Notes under the pieces: generated by a model
What the model saw: the letters and a program-made list of their open reading frames with translations, nothing else
Told to the model about the DNA's origin: nothing
Database searches by the model: none
In this document: in pieces, positions 28,690-38,611 of the stretch
How the letters are laid out: every line of letters begins with the position of its first letter
How positions within the stretch are numbered: the first letter of the stretch is position 1
NCBI GenBank assembly: GCA_016779005.1
Contig: JADHOL010000007.1
Span: 1-64,000, forward strand
Direction of reading: 5' to 3'
Source of the DNA: Alphaproteobacteria bacterium
GTDB lineage: Bacteria > Pseudomonadota > Alphaproteobacteria > Puniceispirillales > Puniceispirillaceae
DNA length: 64,000 nt
Position numbers and translations under genes: made by a program

Positions 28690-28994
28690 CCAAGCTCTCT
28701 TCTAACTATTAAACCGACAATTATATCTAGAAACGTTGTCTATTTAGTTGTCTATCTATTTGCCTATTTGATAGTTAGATTTAGCCGATTTGAGAAATTT
28801 TGACCATGGCCTGCTATAAATATTTCCTCATTTTTACAAAATTTGTTTTAGTTATCATTTAAAACAGCACTGCATTTTATCTCTTCCTAATGTGAGAGGA
28901 ACTTATAAAATATATAAATCAAGATAATTTCCCACTTGCTTAATCTGCTAATCACAGCACAATAGATTTAAAATTTCGGCTACGATTATAAAGG
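28690..28994. other. Intergenic region between divergent operons, with an inverted repeat
   Basis: About 305 AT-rich bases without a gene. TCTAACTAT (28701-28709) and ATAGTTAGA (28771-28779) form a 9-bp perfect inverted repeat flanking several short direct repeats of the TCTATTTAG/TCTATCTATTTG kind. The remainder is presumably the promoter area of the ArnT-like operon (leftward) and the aminopeptidase operon (rightward). I see no RNA gene. Confidence 0.5.
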
Positions 28995-30482
28995 ATGGCT
29001 ATGTTGGATTATCTTCAAGTTAAGACGGGGCTAACCTCTGATAATGATGGGCTGAGGCCAGTTTACCTGATTATTTCCTCTGAATTTCATAAATGGGTAG
29101 AGAACACACCCCGCTATTGGCAATCTTGGATAAAGCAAAATAATTTCCAGCCTGATTCAGGTAGCTTTTTGCTTTTTCCTGATACGCACGGAAATGTTGA
29201 AGCAGCATTATTAATAATCTCTGAATCATCTTCTGCTGTTTTAAATAACGCAGATACAAGCTGGACTGATGCGGATTGGCCTGGCATTTGGGAAATGGCT
29301 ATTGCTGCAAAAAAATGCCCTGCTGGTATCTGGAAAATAGAATTCGGAACTAAAGAATTTGAAAAAACGCCGTTCATTTTAGGGTGGGGATTAGCCCAAT
29401 ATACTTATGATTTTCCTGAAAAACCGAATGATCCTCACAATAGCCCCCCTAAAGATACAGACCAAAATACAGAAAAACCTGAATCTGCGCAGCTATATGC
29501 GCCAGATGCGGGAGACGTGCCTGCATTAATTAAGGCTATATCGCTTTGCCGAAATCTTATTAATTTACCAGCAAACTATCTAAACACTACAAAATTAGCA
29601 CATATAGCTTCACAGCTTGCTGACAGGTTTTCAGCTGATTTCACATTATATTCTGGTGCAAAGCTAGCAACACATGCACCAGCAATTAATGTGGTTGGAC
29701 GCGCTGCAGAAACGCCTCCGTGTTTAATAGATTTTAAATGGGGCACAAAAGGCCCTAAAATAACCGTAATTGGCAAGGGCATAACCTTTGATACTGGGGG
29801 TCTTGACCTTAAACCGTCAAAAGCCATGGAGATCATGAAAAAAGATATGGGCGGAGCAGCACATGCCCTTGGTCTGGCATCGGCCATTATGGAAGCTGGC
29901 CTTCGCGTACAATTACGTGTTTTAATACCAGCTGCTGAAAATTCAGTTTCTGATAAATCCATGCGGCCTCTTGATATTATTGAAACTGCTGCAGGAATTC
30001 CTGTTGAGGTAGGCAACACCGACGCAGAAGGACGCCTAGTATTAGCAGACGCATTATTCTACGCCAAAAAGGATAATCCAGATTTTGTAGTTGATTTTGC
30101 AACCCTAACGGGCGCTGCCAGAGTAGCTCTTGGCACAGAATGCCCTGCTGTTTTTTGCAACAAAACAGAAACCGCAAGACAGCTCATGTCGATAGGCGAG
30201 AAAATAGATGATCCGATTTGGCATCTGCCCTTATTTGCGCCTTATGAGCGATATTTAAAAACAGGAACATCCGCGGTTTCAAGCACAGGTCAATCAGGAT
30301 ATGGCGGCGCTATAACAGCCGCTCTATTCTTGCAAAAGTTCATTGGCAAGGATTTAAATTGGGCGCATATCGATGTTATGGCATGGAATCTTTCGAGCAG
30401 ACCAGGCAGGCCAAAAGGAGGAGAAGCAATGGGACTTCGAGCCGTTTATCAATATATTGCAGAACTTGCCAAAAATCATTAG
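28995..30482 (+). CDS. M17 family leucyl aminopeptidase
   Basis: Cytosolic di-metal aminopeptidase of 495 residues. The C-terminal catalytic domain shows GKGITFDTGGLDLKPSKAM-type metal-site sequence, KKDMGGAA, and the family signature NTDAEGRLVLAD, with the metal ligands (D, D, D, E) and catalytic lysine/arginine all present. The N-terminal part (about 1-165) is divergent, as in the shorter alphaproteobacterial PepB-like forms. The start may be the ATG at 28995 or at 29001 (MLDYLQVK); AAGG is six bases before the second. It is followed on the same strand by three oxidoreductase genes, beginning 53 bases later. Confidence 0.93.
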   Translation: MAMLDYLQVKTGLTSDNDGLRPVYLIISSEFHKWVENTPRYWQSWIKQNNFQPDSGSFLLFPDTHGNVEAALLIISESSSAVLNNADTSWTDADWPGIWEMAIAAKKCPAGIWKIEFGTKEFEKTPFILGWGLAQYTYDFPEKPNDPHNSPPKDTDQNTEKPESAQLYAPDAGDVPALIKAISLCRNLINLPANYLNTTKLAHIASQLADRFSADFTLYSGAKLATHAPAINVVGRAAETPPCLIDFKWGTKGPKITVIGKGITFDTGGLDLKPSKAMEIMKKDMGGAAHALGLASAIMEAGLRVQLRVLIPAAENSVSDKSMRPLDIIETAAGIPVEVGNTDAEGRLVLADALFYAKKDNPDFVVDFATLTGAARVALGTECPAVFCNKTETARQLMSIGEKIDDPIWHLPLFAPYERYLKTGTSAVSSTGQSGYGGAITAALFLQKFIGKDLNWAHIDVMAWNLSSRPGRPKGGEAMGLRAVYQYIAELAKNH

Positions 30483-30535
30483 CGTTATATAAAGAGTATT
30501 AAATTCAGTAAATTATAGGTTTAGGGGGAATAAAA

Positions 30536-31687
30536 ATGGCTAATTCTGGAAAAAAGGAAATCGGGCTTGCGATAGTGGGTTGCGGTGCTATCGGCAGGAT
30601 AAGAGCCATCATGGCACGCGATTATCCAGGAATAGGCTGGATTGGCTTATGTGATATCGACACAGAGCTTGGTAAGACATTACAAAATGACACAAACGCA
30701 GATTTCTTTACAGATGATTATAACAAACTTCTCGCAAGAAGTGAGGTAGATGCTGTAATTATTGCAACTGATGAAAATCATCATTTTGGACCTACAATGG
30801 CAGCAGTAGAAGCTGGAGCAAGTTTATTTATTGAAAAACCCCTAGCTACAGATATTCAGGAATCAGCAAAGATTTTAGCCGCAATAGAAGCAGCAGGGCT
30901 AGATGCAGTGATGGGATATACTCAGCGTTTCAGAAGACGGTTTCTTACGGTAAAACAACGACTTCAAGAAGGCCGAATAGGCGATGTAACCTCTGTTGTA
31001 ACGCGTGCATTTATGAACTCTATGGTACCGATTGCGACCGTAAGACGCACAAATGAGCGTGAAAACCTTACCCCGATGGTTGTATCTGGAACACATAGTC
31101 TGGATATGTCGCTATGGTTACTAGAAGGCAAAACACCTGCGCAAATTTTTGCCAAATCAGTTGATAAGTCACTCTCTCAATATGGAACAAAAGACGCAAC
31201 TTTCGGTCTGTTTACAATGGATGATGGTACTATTTTTAGTATGAATATAAGCTGGGCGTTACCACAGGTATGGCCAGGTTCTGTTTATGGTCTAGAAATT
31301 GGAATTGTTGGAACCGAGGGTGTGATTGATATTGAAGATACCCATCGTGACTTGGTTCTTGCGAGTACAAAATCCCAAGGGGGCGGGTATGTGCCTCATG
31401 GGTTTGAGCCACCGCAAAGACATGTTGACTTTCTTACATCATACCCCCCTGGGGACATTTTTGGAGGCCAGCTATGGGGTCCAATGCGTGAAGAGACAAA
31501 CTCCTGGTATCAACGACTTGTTACAGGTCAGTCAACACCTCACGCCACAGCCAAAGATGGTCATCGCAATCTAGTACTAACAATGGCAATGGATGCATCA
31601 GCCTATACAGGAGAGGCTCTTGATTTGACCGATAATTTGGAGAATCATGTGCTAGAGATCCAATCTTCAGCTAGAAACAAAGGATGA
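30536..31687 (+). CDS. Gfo/Idh/MocA family NAD(P)-dependent oxidoreductase
   Basis: A 383-residue dehydrogenase. The Rossmann motif VGCGAIGRIRAIMA is at residues 14-27, the EKPLATDIQESAK family signature (catalytic lysine in EKP) is near residue 100, and a C-terminal alpha/beta domain follows. Members oxidise hydroxyl groups of sugars, inositols or related polyols. GGGGGA before the ATG gives a strong ribosome site. The next gene, a zinc alcohol dehydrogenase, begins four bases after the stop, and a beta-hydroxyacid dehydrogenase follows; together they suggest successive oxidations of one polyol or sugar-like substrate. The substrate is not identified. Confidence 0.9.
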   Translation: MANSGKKEIGLAIVGCGAIGRIRAIMARDYPGIGWIGLCDIDTELGKTLQNDTNADFFTDDYNKLLARSEVDAVIIATDENHHFGPTMAAVEAGASLFIEKPLATDIQESAKILAAIEAAGLDAVMGYTQRFRRRFLTVKQRLQEGRIGDVTSVVTRAFMNSMVPIATVRRTNERENLTPMVVSGTHSLDMSLWLLEGKTPAQIFAKSVDKSLSQYGTKDATFGLFTMDDGTIFSMNISWALPQVWPGSVYGLEIGIVGTEGVIDIEDTHRDLVLASTKSQGGGYVPHGFEPPQRHVDFLTSYPPGDIFGGQLWGPMREETNSWYQRLVTGQSTPHATAKDGHRNLVLTMAMDASAYTGEALDLTDNLENHVLEIQSSARNKG

Positions 31688-31691
31688 CATT

Positions 31692-32735
31692 ATGAAAGCG
31701 CTTATGTTGCATGGCCCTGGCCAACCATTCTCTCTTGAAACAGTTGATGACCCCAAACCTAGCCCAGGAGAGGCTGTTGCCAAAGTTATTGCATGTGGAG
31801 CAGGCCTTACCGTACAGCACGTAAAAGCGGGCAGAACTACTGTTCCGTTTCCAAGAATATTAGGGCACGAAATTGCAGCTGAAATTGTAGAAACAAACGG
31901 TGATTGCGGTAGCCTTAAAGCGGGAATGCCTGTTACAGCCTATTTCTACCTTACTTGTGGGCATTGCAAATGGTGTTTGATTAACCGCCAAACTTTATGC
32001 AAGAATTTTGGAGGTTATATCGGAAGAGCCTGTGACGGCGGATATGCTGAATATATCAAACTACCAGCCAAAAATTTTGTTCCTATACCAGAGACCTTAA
32101 ATATCTATGAGAATGCAGCGGAAATTGGCGTTATCTGTGATGCAATAGCAACACCTTATAAAGTACTTCGTAGAGGCAGAATAGCGCCTCTTGAACGTGT
32201 TGCGGTATTTGGTGCTGGCGGCGGGCTTGGTATCCAAATGTTAAAAATGGCCAGATGGGCAAATTGTCATGTTACAGCTGTCGACGTTGATAAAAGCAAG
32301 TTTGCTGCCTGTCTTGAACATGGCGCAGATATCTGTGTTGATGCTACTACCAATGATGCTCATGAAGCCCTACTTGATGCATCCGGCGGTGGTTTCGACG
32401 CTGTGATAGATTTTGTGTCCTCGACCAAAAGTCTTGAAATGGCGGCAGATAGTCTTGGTACTGGCGGCAGATTACTTACACTTGGCGGTGGCGGTGGCTC
32501 TAAAGCTGATTTTAAGCTGAACGCAATGACATTACTCAATAAGGAAATTGAGGTAATGGGAAGCCGATATTGCTCTTATCAAGAAGTACTTGAGAGTTTG
32601 CAACTTGTAGGGGAACAAGCAGATAAAGGGCTAATGCCCCTTGTTACTAGGACCTCTGGATTTGATGGACTAGAAGATATTCATAATGATCTAGAACATA
32701 GCCGTATCACAGGTCGTGCAGCACTCGTACTATAA
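31692..32735 (+). CDS. Zinc-dependent alcohol dehydrogenase (MDR family)
   Basis: A 347-residue medium-chain dehydrogenase. Catalytic zinc ligands are C35 and H59-E60 (ILGHEI). The structural-zinc lobe has four cysteines, C89, C92, C95 and C103, in the standard Cx2Cx2Cx7C spacing. The nucleotide motif is FGAGGGLGIQ near residue 177. The residue set around the first cysteine (IACGAGLT) differs from the common CGVCHTD, pointing to a polyol, threonine-type or acid-alcohol substrate rather than ethanol. AAGGA before the ATG and four-base spacing from the upstream gene show tight operon structure. Confidence 0.9.
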   Translation: MKALMLHGPGQPFSLETVDDPKPSPGEAVAKVIACGAGLTVQHVKAGRTTVPFPRILGHEIAAEIVETNGDCGSLKAGMPVTAYFYLTCGHCKWCLINRQTLCKNFGGYIGRACDGGYAEYIKLPAKNFVPIPETLNIYENAAEIGVICDAIATPYKVLRRGRIAPLERVAVFGAGGGLGIQMLKMARWANCHVTAVDVDKSKFAACLEHGADICVDATTNDAHEALLDASGGGFDAVIDFVSSTKSLEMAADSLGTGGRLLTLGGGGGSKADFKLNAMTLLNKEIEVMGSRYCSYQEVLESLQLVGEQADKGLMPLVTRTSGFDGLEDIHNDLEHSRITGRAALVL

Positions 32736-32750
32736 ATTTGGACTTCTCTT

Positions 32751-33647
32751 ATGAATAAATCTGCTGCCATTATTGGACTAGGTGTTCTAGGTTCAGCCAT
32801 AACAGAATATCTGCTAAAAAATGATTTTGAAATTTATGGGTTCGATATCTTGCCAGAGGCAATGGCAAAGTTTGATAGCTTTGAGAATTTTTCTGCGTGC
32901 AGCTCTTTGGCTAGCCTATTCTCAAAGCAGAAAAACATTCTCTTATGTCTGCCGACGCCGGCAAATTTGAATTCTGTAATGCACGCAATGCCTAGCCTGA
33001 AGGATTTACACAAAACAGCTGATAGCCCTCTCCTAATTGAGTTATCAACGCTACCTGTCGACGCAAAACAAGATGCGTTATTATTGGCACGTGATAAACA
33101 AATTCGGATGGTAGATTCTCCTGTCTCAGGAAACCGGGTCGTTGCATTGCAAGGCAAATTATCTGCCTATCTTTCTGGTAATGAAGAAGATGTTCTAGCT
33201 GCCAAACCCCTATTAGAAGCATTCTGCCAGAAAGTTACGCAAGTTGGCGCATTCGGTAATGGTAGCAAGATGAAACTTATAGGCAATATTCTTAATCTGG
33301 TTCATAATAGCGCTACTGCTGAAGTGATGGTTCTTGGCATGAAAGTCGGATTAGAGCCAGAATTAATTCATAAGGCAATTAGTGGTACTTTCTCAAGCTC
33401 AGCTGTATTTGAAGGACGCGGCAAATTAATGGTTGAGAATGATTATGCCGTTGAGGGAATGAATTTTTCAACGCCTATCAAGGATAGTGACTATATAACC
33501 AAACTTGCGAAAGATAATTATGTGCCGCTTCCTATTTATCAAGTAGCGTTGCAATATTACCTAGCTGCAATGGCCCAAGGATATCAGGATATGGATGCTG
33601 CTGCTGTTTGTGCTGTTATTGAGAAAAATACAAACTTAAAAAGATAA
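32751..33647 (+). CDS. Beta-hydroxyacid dehydrogenase (HIBADH family), second copy
   Basis: A 298-residue enzyme. The Rossmann motif GLGVLGSAI is at residues 10-18, the substrate motif VDSPVSGNRVVALQGKL near residue 120, and the catalytic lysine in GSKMKLIGNILN near residue 175. The substrate signature SPVSGNR departs from the usual SGG, so the substrate may differ from 3-hydroxyisobutyrate. It is the fourth gene of the plus-strand run aminopeptidase, Gfo/Idh/MocA, zinc dehydrogenase, HIBADH, 15 bases after the third. It converges with another HIBADH gene 11 bases away. Confidence 0.87.
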   Translation: MNKSAAIIGLGVLGSAITEYLLKNDFEIYGFDILPEAMAKFDSFENFSACSSLASLFSKQKNILLCLPTPANLNSVMHAMPSLKDLHKTADSPLLIELSTLPVDAKQDALLLARDKQIRMVDSPVSGNRVVALQGKLSAYLSGNEEDVLAAKPLLEAFCQKVTQVGAFGNGSKMKLIGNILNLVHNSATAEVMVLGMKVGLEPELIHKAISGTFSSSAVFEGRGKLMVENDYAVEGMNFSTPIKDSDYITKLAKDNYVPLPIYQVALQYYLAAMAQGYQDMDAAAVCAVIEKNTNLKR

Positions 33648-33658
33648 TAATGGTATCC

Positions 33659-34528
33659 TTATTTCTCCAATATCTGTTTTAGATGCGGATAGATAAGCAT
33701 AAAATCATCATTCTCAAACGTAGGATCTAGCATATTGAGAAGATTCAGACTATGTGCTAGATAGCTTTGTTCTACTTCATCACCTTTGAGTAGCTCATCT
33801 AATAAACCAAGGTCTTTTTTTAAGTTAGCAGGCGTTGAGCGTCCGTCAAATGTTCCAGACAATATATGATCTGGAAATCGTTTTTCTGATATATAACTAC
33901 GTGCATTTGAGCAGTTAAACACGTCTATCATTTGCGCAAGGTCAAGCCCATTCTGTTCTCCCTTGATACAAATCTCACTCAAAAGCAAAAAATTTCCATG
34001 GCAAACAGCATTGTGAAATAATTTCATAAGCTGACCTTTTCCAGCGTCACCAATATGAAAAATTTTATCCGCAAAAGTATTAAATATTGGCATATACTTT
34101 TCTAAAATGTAACCGTCGCCGCCAACCATTAATGTCAAAGTTCCTGCAGCTGCGCCATTAGCACCACCAGACATAGCTGCATCTAGTTGATTTACTTTGA
34201 ATTCTTTGAGTAGCTTTTCAGCTCGGCTTTCCGTCACGCGTGGATCAGAGCTGGTAAGGTCTACTATTGTCGCGTCTTTTTTTGGAAAAGTAGACACTAA
34301 CATCTGCTCTATTTGAATAGAAGATGGGACGCACATTAAAATCAAGTCACAGTTCGTAATTATTTCACTGGCCGTAGATTTTTTAATTAGTGGCATTTTC
34401 GAAATGGAATCTAATTTTCCAATATCAGCGTCGAAAACGAGGAGCGATAACCCCGCCCGTGAAATGCAAGACGCTATTCCACTCCCCATTGCGCCAACAC
34501 CAATTAGGCCGACACTAGGTTGCATCAT
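33659..34528 (-). CDS. Beta-hydroxyacid dehydrogenase (HIBADH family), third copy
   Basis: A 289-residue enzyme. The N-terminal motif GVGAMGSGIA is at residues 11-20, the substrate motif DAAMSGGANGAAAGTL near residue 120, and the catalytic lysine in GKGQLMKLFHNAV near residue 170. GGAGAG lies about six to eight bases before the ATG. It is only distantly similar to the convergent neighbour, so the pair is not a recent tandem duplication. It lies 67 bases downstream of the dipeptide-type permease gene on the same strand and could be the last gene of that operon. Confidence 0.87.
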   Translation of the reverse strand: MMQPSVGLIGVGAMGSGIASCISRAGLSLLVFDADIGKLDSISKMPLIKKSTASEIITNCDLILMCVPSSIQIEQMLVSTFPKKDATIVDLTSSDPRVTESRAEKLLKEFKVNQLDAAMSGGANGAAAGTLTLMVGGDGYILEKYMPIFNTFADKIFHIGDAGKGQLMKLFHNAVCHGNFLLLSEICIKGEQNGLDLAQMIDVFNCSNARSYISEKRFPDHILSGTFDGRSTPANLKKDLGLLDELLKGDEVEQSYLAHSLNLLNMLDPTFENDDFMLIYPHLKQILEK

Positions 34529-34595
34529 TTCAAGCTCTCCTAATTAATTCAAACCGCTAAGTTTAAAACCACAACTCCAACACCGGTTCTAACAA

Positions 34596-35504
34596 CTAGA
34601 GTTTTAACTTAGGATCAAGCCAGTCTCGTAAACTATCCCCAAAAAGGTTAAAAGAAAAAACAGCAACACTTACTGCTACGCCCGGATATAAGATCATCCA
34701 TGGCGCTGACCGATAATAATCAGCATTTACACCTGCAAGCATTAAACCCCATGAAGGAGTTGGCTCTACAACTCCAAGACCAAGATACGATAAACTTGCC
34801 TCAAGTAGGATAGCCTGACCGATAAATGCAGTCATCATAATCAAAAACGGCGCTGTCACATTAGGGAGCACATGCCTAAAAATTATTCGCTTAGCTGAAA
34901 AACCGTTTGCCCTGGCAGCGTCTACATATGGAAGTGTTACGATTGCCAGCGCTTGTGATCTTATGACGCGAGCTGTTTTTGGAATAAACGGAATAGCAAT
35001 AGCAACAATAACATTTACATCTATGCCAAAAATTACTGTCTTTGGAAAAATTGCAATAACAACGATAGCCAATACAATAATTGGGAATGACAACATTAAG
35101 TCTATAAAACGTTGTATTAATAAATCAACTTTTCCGCCAAAGAACGCTGAGGCTGTCCCTATAATGGCACCTATTGAACATCCAATAAACGCAGAGAAAA
35201 AACCAATTGATAAAGCTGTTCTTGCACCAAATATTAATCGGGAAAGTATATCACGACCAAAAGCGTCTGCTCCCAATGGATGTTCTATGGATGGCTGACC
35301 ACCCCCAAGCGCAGGTGAAGCCATAAAGTCAATGTCAGTTGGGTCATAGGGCGCTACATATGGAGCAAAAACAGCCGCCAAAAACATAATGATTATCATT
35401 ACAATGCCAATAAACCCCAATGGCTGTTGCTTAATAAAATCTCCTATTGTACGACGCTTTGGCTTTTCAACCATCTTTTCGTTTGTTTGTATTTTAGTTG
35501 TCAT
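34596..35504 (-). CDS. Dipeptide/oligopeptide-type ABC transporter permease, DppC-like
   Basis: A 302-residue permease. A cytoplasmic N-terminal tail (TIGDFIKQQPLG) leads to the first helix, followed by the periplasmic segment FAPYVAPYDPTDID and the DppC/OppC signature HPLGADAFGRDILSRLIFGARTAL. The EAA coupling motif appears as DAARANGFSAKRIIFRHVLPN. Six helices are predicted. The start overlaps the upstream DppB-like gene by four bases. It forms the channel together with the DppB-like protein. Confidence 0.92.
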   Translation of the reverse strand: MTTKIQTNEKMVEKPKRRTIGDFIKQQPLGFIGIVMIIIMFLAAVFAPYVAPYDPTDIDFMASPALGGGQPSIEHPLGADAFGRDILSRLIFGARTALSIGFFSAFIGCSIGAIIGTASAFFGGKVDLLIQRFIDLMLSFPIIVLAIVVIAIFPKTVIFGIDVNVIVAIAIPFIPKTARVIRSQALAIVTLPYVDAARANGFSAKRIIFRHVLPNVTAPFLIMMTAFIGQAILLEASLSYLGLGVVEPTPSWGLMLAGVNADYYRSAPWMILYPGVAVSVAVFSFNLFGDSLRDWLDPKLKL

Positions 35505-36457
35505 TTCTGATACCTAATTCTTGGGTCAAGGGCAGCATATAATAAGTCAACGATAAGATTCACAAATACAAAACAGGTTGCAACTGTTAGCACCAAACCT
35601 TGAAGAAGATTTAGATCGTTTCGCACAACACTATCCACAAAAAGCTTACCTATACCATTTAGATTGAATACAGACTCAGTAACCACTAATCCGCCTAATA
35701 AGAACGCGAACTCTAATCCGATTACGGTTACAGTAGGTAACAAGGCGTTACGCATTCCGTGTTTAACAATAACTAAGCGCTCGAAAACACCCTTTGCACG
35801 CGCTGTTCTGATGTAATCTTCAGATAACACTTCTAAAATTGAAGAACGAAGCATTCTCGCAACAACAGATGAATATCTATATCCCACTGAGAGTGCCGGC
35901 CAGATTAATTGATATAAATTGGTGAGAGGATCATCAAATATACTTACTGTGCCTAATGGAGGCAGTTTGCCAAAAAATGTTATGGCAAACATAATAAGTA
36001 GCATTCCAAGCCAGAAGGAGGGCACTGCTATCCCACCTATTGTTATTATTCTAATAACATAATCGAGAACTGTACCTCTATAAAGAGCCGATAATGTGCC
36101 CAGCGGAAACGCGATTAAAACTGCTAATATGGTTGATAAAATTGCCAGTTCGAAGGATAGTGCAATTCTAGACCCTATCTCCTGCGAAACCGGGCGTTCT
36201 GTCCATAAGGAAACTCCTAAATCTCCCCGCGGTAAACCAATCATATAAGTAAAAAATTGCTTATATAGCGGTTCATTTAATCCAAGCCGCTCGCGTTCAC
36301 GCTCAATCTCTTCTTGGGATACGATACCTCCCTCAGCGGTCATTTTTATTTCAACAATATCTCCTGGAACAACACGCAAAACCAAAAACACCAAAACAGC
36401 TACAGCAAAAAGTGTTGGGAATACCAGTAAAATTCTTCTTAAAGCATATTGTAGCAT
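35501..36457 (-). CDS. Dipeptide/oligopeptide-type ABC transporter permease, DppB-like
   Basis: A 318-residue permease. It shows the N-terminal RRILLVFPTLFAVAVLVFLVLR-type helix (residues 7-28), the GDLGVSLWTERPVSQEI segment near residue 75, and the EAA-type motif YIRTARAKGVFERLVIVKHGMRNA near residue 218, all standard for DppB/OppB. It follows the fused ATPase by only three bases and overlaps the DppC-like gene by four bases. Confidence 0.93.
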   Translation of the reverse strand: MLQYALRRILLVFPTLFAVAVLVFLVLRVVPGDIVEIKMTAEGGIVSQEEIERERERLGLNEPLYKQFFTYMIGLPRGDLGVSLWTERPVSQEIGSRIALSFELAILSTILAVLIAFPLGTLSALYRGTVLDYVIRIITIGGIAVPSFWLGMLLIMFAITFFGKLPPLGTVSIFDDPLTNLYQLIWPALSVGYRYSSVVARMLRSSILEVLSEDYIRTARAKGVFERLVIVKHGMRNALLPTVTVIGLEFAFLLGGLVVTESVFNLNGIGKLFVDSVVRNDLNLLQGLVLTVATCFVFVNLIVDLLYAALDPRIRYQK

Positions 36458-36460
36458 TAC

Positions 36461-38533
36461 CTACCTCTCATCCAATAATACACATGAAGCCATATGCTCG
36501 GTACCGACCCTTAAAAGCTCTGGCCTTCCGCTTGTACAAGCAGCGACTACTTTTGGACATCTTGTTGAAAACACGCATCCATTTGGCGGATTAATTGGAG
36601 ATGGCAACTCTCCTTTTAAAATGGAACGTTTACGTTTTCTCTCAATCTCTGGGTCAGGGATGGGCGCTGCATCTAGTAACGCTTGTGTGTAAGGATGCTT
36701 TGGTTCACCATATAATTGATCTCCTTCTCCCACCTCCATTATTTGTCCAAGATACATCACAACAACCTTATGTGAAATATGCTTTACAACTGCCAAATCA
36801 TGGGCAATGAACAAATAAGCTATGCCTAATTCTCTTTGCAAATCTTCAAGCAAATTAATGATTTGTGCCTGAACAGAAACATCTAAAGCTGACACAGGCT
36901 CGTCGCATATAATTAACTTAGGCTCCATTGACAAAGCTCTTGCAATGCCAACCCTCTGTCTTTGTCCACCAGACAATTCATGGGGGTATCTATCACTCAT
37001 ATAAGGGTATAATCCAACCTTTACTAGAAGTTCACTAATTCGCTGCAAACGTTTTTCTGGATCAGATTCAATATTATGAACCTTCAGGGGTTCCTCCAAA
37101 ATTTCTCCAATCGTCATACGCGGGTTAAGAGAAGAGAATGGATCCTGAAATATCACCTGCATATCCTGACGCACTAGCGCAATAGATTTTTTATTTATTG
37201 ACAAATTATCAAACGCAATTTTTCCACTCGTTGGGTCATTTAAATGCAAAATCGCTCTTCCAACCGATGTTTTTCCACATCCAGATTCACCTACCAGACC
37301 CACTGTCTCACCAGGGTAAATATCAAAAGAGACATCATCGACGGCCTTCACACTACCATTATAGGAACTGAACCATCCAGTTCTAAATGAAACACTAAAT
37401 TCCTGTCTTAACGAGGAGACACTCAACAGAGGTTCTCCTGATTTATCTACAGTAGAACTTCCTTGAACAGAAACATCTGTTTCATAAATTAAGGCACCTT
37501 CTTTTAATGCTTTTTCACTGAAGTAACAGGCTGTTTGATGCATTTCTGACCCTTTGGTCTCTTGCAAACTCTGGTCAGTCTTCGCACAAGATTCTTGTGC
37601 CATTGGGCACCTGGCGTAAAAGCGGCATCCCGATGGTGGGTTCATGAGGTTTGGCGGCAAACCATCTATGGTGGCTAATCTTCCCCCACGTGGTTTATCC
37701 ATTCTTGGAACTGAGCGAAGCAACCCAATGGAATATGGGTGTGCGGGATTAGCAAAGATATCTGATGCGGTACCCTTTTCAATAATTTGTGCTGCATACA
37801 TTACATTTACGTTATCCGCATAGGCGGCGACCACTCCAAGGTTATGCGTTATCATTATTACCGCGATACCCAGTCTTTGGCTTATGTCTTTTAACAACTC
37901 AAGTATTTGAGCCTGAATCGTAACATCAAGTGCGGTAGTTGGCTCATCCGCAATTATTAAATCAGGCTCACATGCAAGACCAATAGCGATCATTACACGT
38001 TGCCGCATTCCACCTGAAAATTGATGAGGGTATTGAGGCAGTCTATTTTTTGGCTCTGGTATACCGACCATAGCCATCAATTCAATTGCACGCACCTCTG
38101 CTTGTTCTTCGCTCATACCAAGGTGGGTTATAAGGGGCTCACAAATTTGATCTCCAATTGTTAACACCGGGTTTAAACTAGTCATTGGCTCTTGAAAAAT
38201 CATTGATATTCTTCGCCCCCGAAGTTTACGCATCTCACTCATCGGGATACTTGAAATATCAATACCATCAAATAAAATATGGTCTGCTGTGATTGTCGCA
38301 GCCTTTTCGGGCAACAAACGCATCAAAGATAGGGCAGAAACAGATTTACCGCAGCCAGATTCCCCTACAACCGCCAGAAACTCGCCTTTGCGAACCTGAT
38401 AGCTTATGTCATCAACAGCTCTTACGACACCATTCTTCATTTTAAATTCAACACGAAGATTTTTTACATCCAGCAAAACATCCTCTGTCACTGTTCTTCC
38501 AGCTTTTTTTGAATTTTGTTTTTTGACTGCCAT
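36461..38533 (-). CDS. Fused dipeptide-type ABC transporter ATPase (DppD-DppF in one chain)
   Basis: A 690-residue protein with two complete ATPase halves. The first (about residues 15-340) has Walker [14 protein letters not shown] and signature [12 protein letters not shown]. The second (about 365-690) has Walker [14 protein letters not shown] and signature [15 protein letters not shown], with Walker B motifs [12 protein letters not shown] and [12 protein letters not shown]. Both halves end in the oligopeptide C-terminal zone with cysteine-containing [12 protein letters not shown] and [12 protein letters not shown], the motif that in some DppD proteins binds an iron-sulfur cluster. Fused forms (YejF-like) are known. 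It follows the binding-protein gene after a hairpin. Confidence 0.94.
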   Translation of the reverse strand: MAVKKQNSKKAGRTVTEDVLLDVKNLRVEFKMKNGVVRAVDDISYQVRKGEFLAVVGESGCGKSVSALSLMRLLPEKAATITADHILFDGIDISSIPMSEMRKLRGRRISMIFQEPMTSLNPVLTIGDQICEPLITHLGMSEEQAEVRAIELMAMVGIPEPKNRLPQYPHQFSGGMRQRVMIAIGLACEPDLIIADEPTTALDVTIQAQILELLKDISQRLGIAVIMITHNLGVVAAYADNVNVMYAAQIIEKGTASDIFANPAHPYSIGLLRSVPRMDKPRGGRLATIDGLPPNLMNPPSGCRFYARCPMAQESCAKTDQSLQETKGSEMHQTACYFSEKALKEGALIYETDVSVQGSSTVDKSGEPLLSVSSLRQEFSVSFRTGWFSSYNGSVKAVDDVSFDIYPGETVGLVGESGCGKTSVGRAILHLNDPTSGKIAFDNLSINKKSIALVRQDMQVIFQDPFSSLNPRMTIGEILEEPLKVHNIESDPEKRLQRISELLVKVGLYPYMSDRYPHELSGGQRQRVGIARALSMEPKLIICDEPVSALDVSVQAQIINLLEDLQRELGIAYLFIAHDLAVVKHISHKVVVMYLGQIMEVGEGDQLYGEPKHPYTQALLDAAPIPDPEIERKRKRSILKGELPSPINPPNGCVFSTRCPKVVAACTSGRPELLRVGTEHMASCVLLDER

Positions 38534-38562
38534 GAGTATGATTATCCAAAATATTAATAAAA

Positions 38563-38586
38563 CCCGGAACTCAAGAGAGTTCCGGG
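38563..38586 (-). terminator. Hairpin between the binding-protein and ATPase genes
   Basis: A perfect 10-bp inverted repeat, CCCGGAACTC (38563-38572) and GAGTTCCGGG (38577-38586), with a four-base loop. On the minus strand it is followed by TTTTATT. It sits in the 78-base gap between the binding-protein stop and the ATPase start, as a partial terminator or mRNA-stabilising stem. Confidence 0.75.
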
Positions 38587-38611
38587 GGATTTGTGAAGGC
38601 TCTAAGATATT

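Noticed and set aside
2583-30380. ATCGAT cores inside genes (for example at 2583 in the sigma gene, in chrR, hpt, pyk, tsaD and the aminopeptidase)
   Set aside because: They are in coding sequence, mostly as Ile-Asp codons, and lack the AT-rich symmetric flanks.
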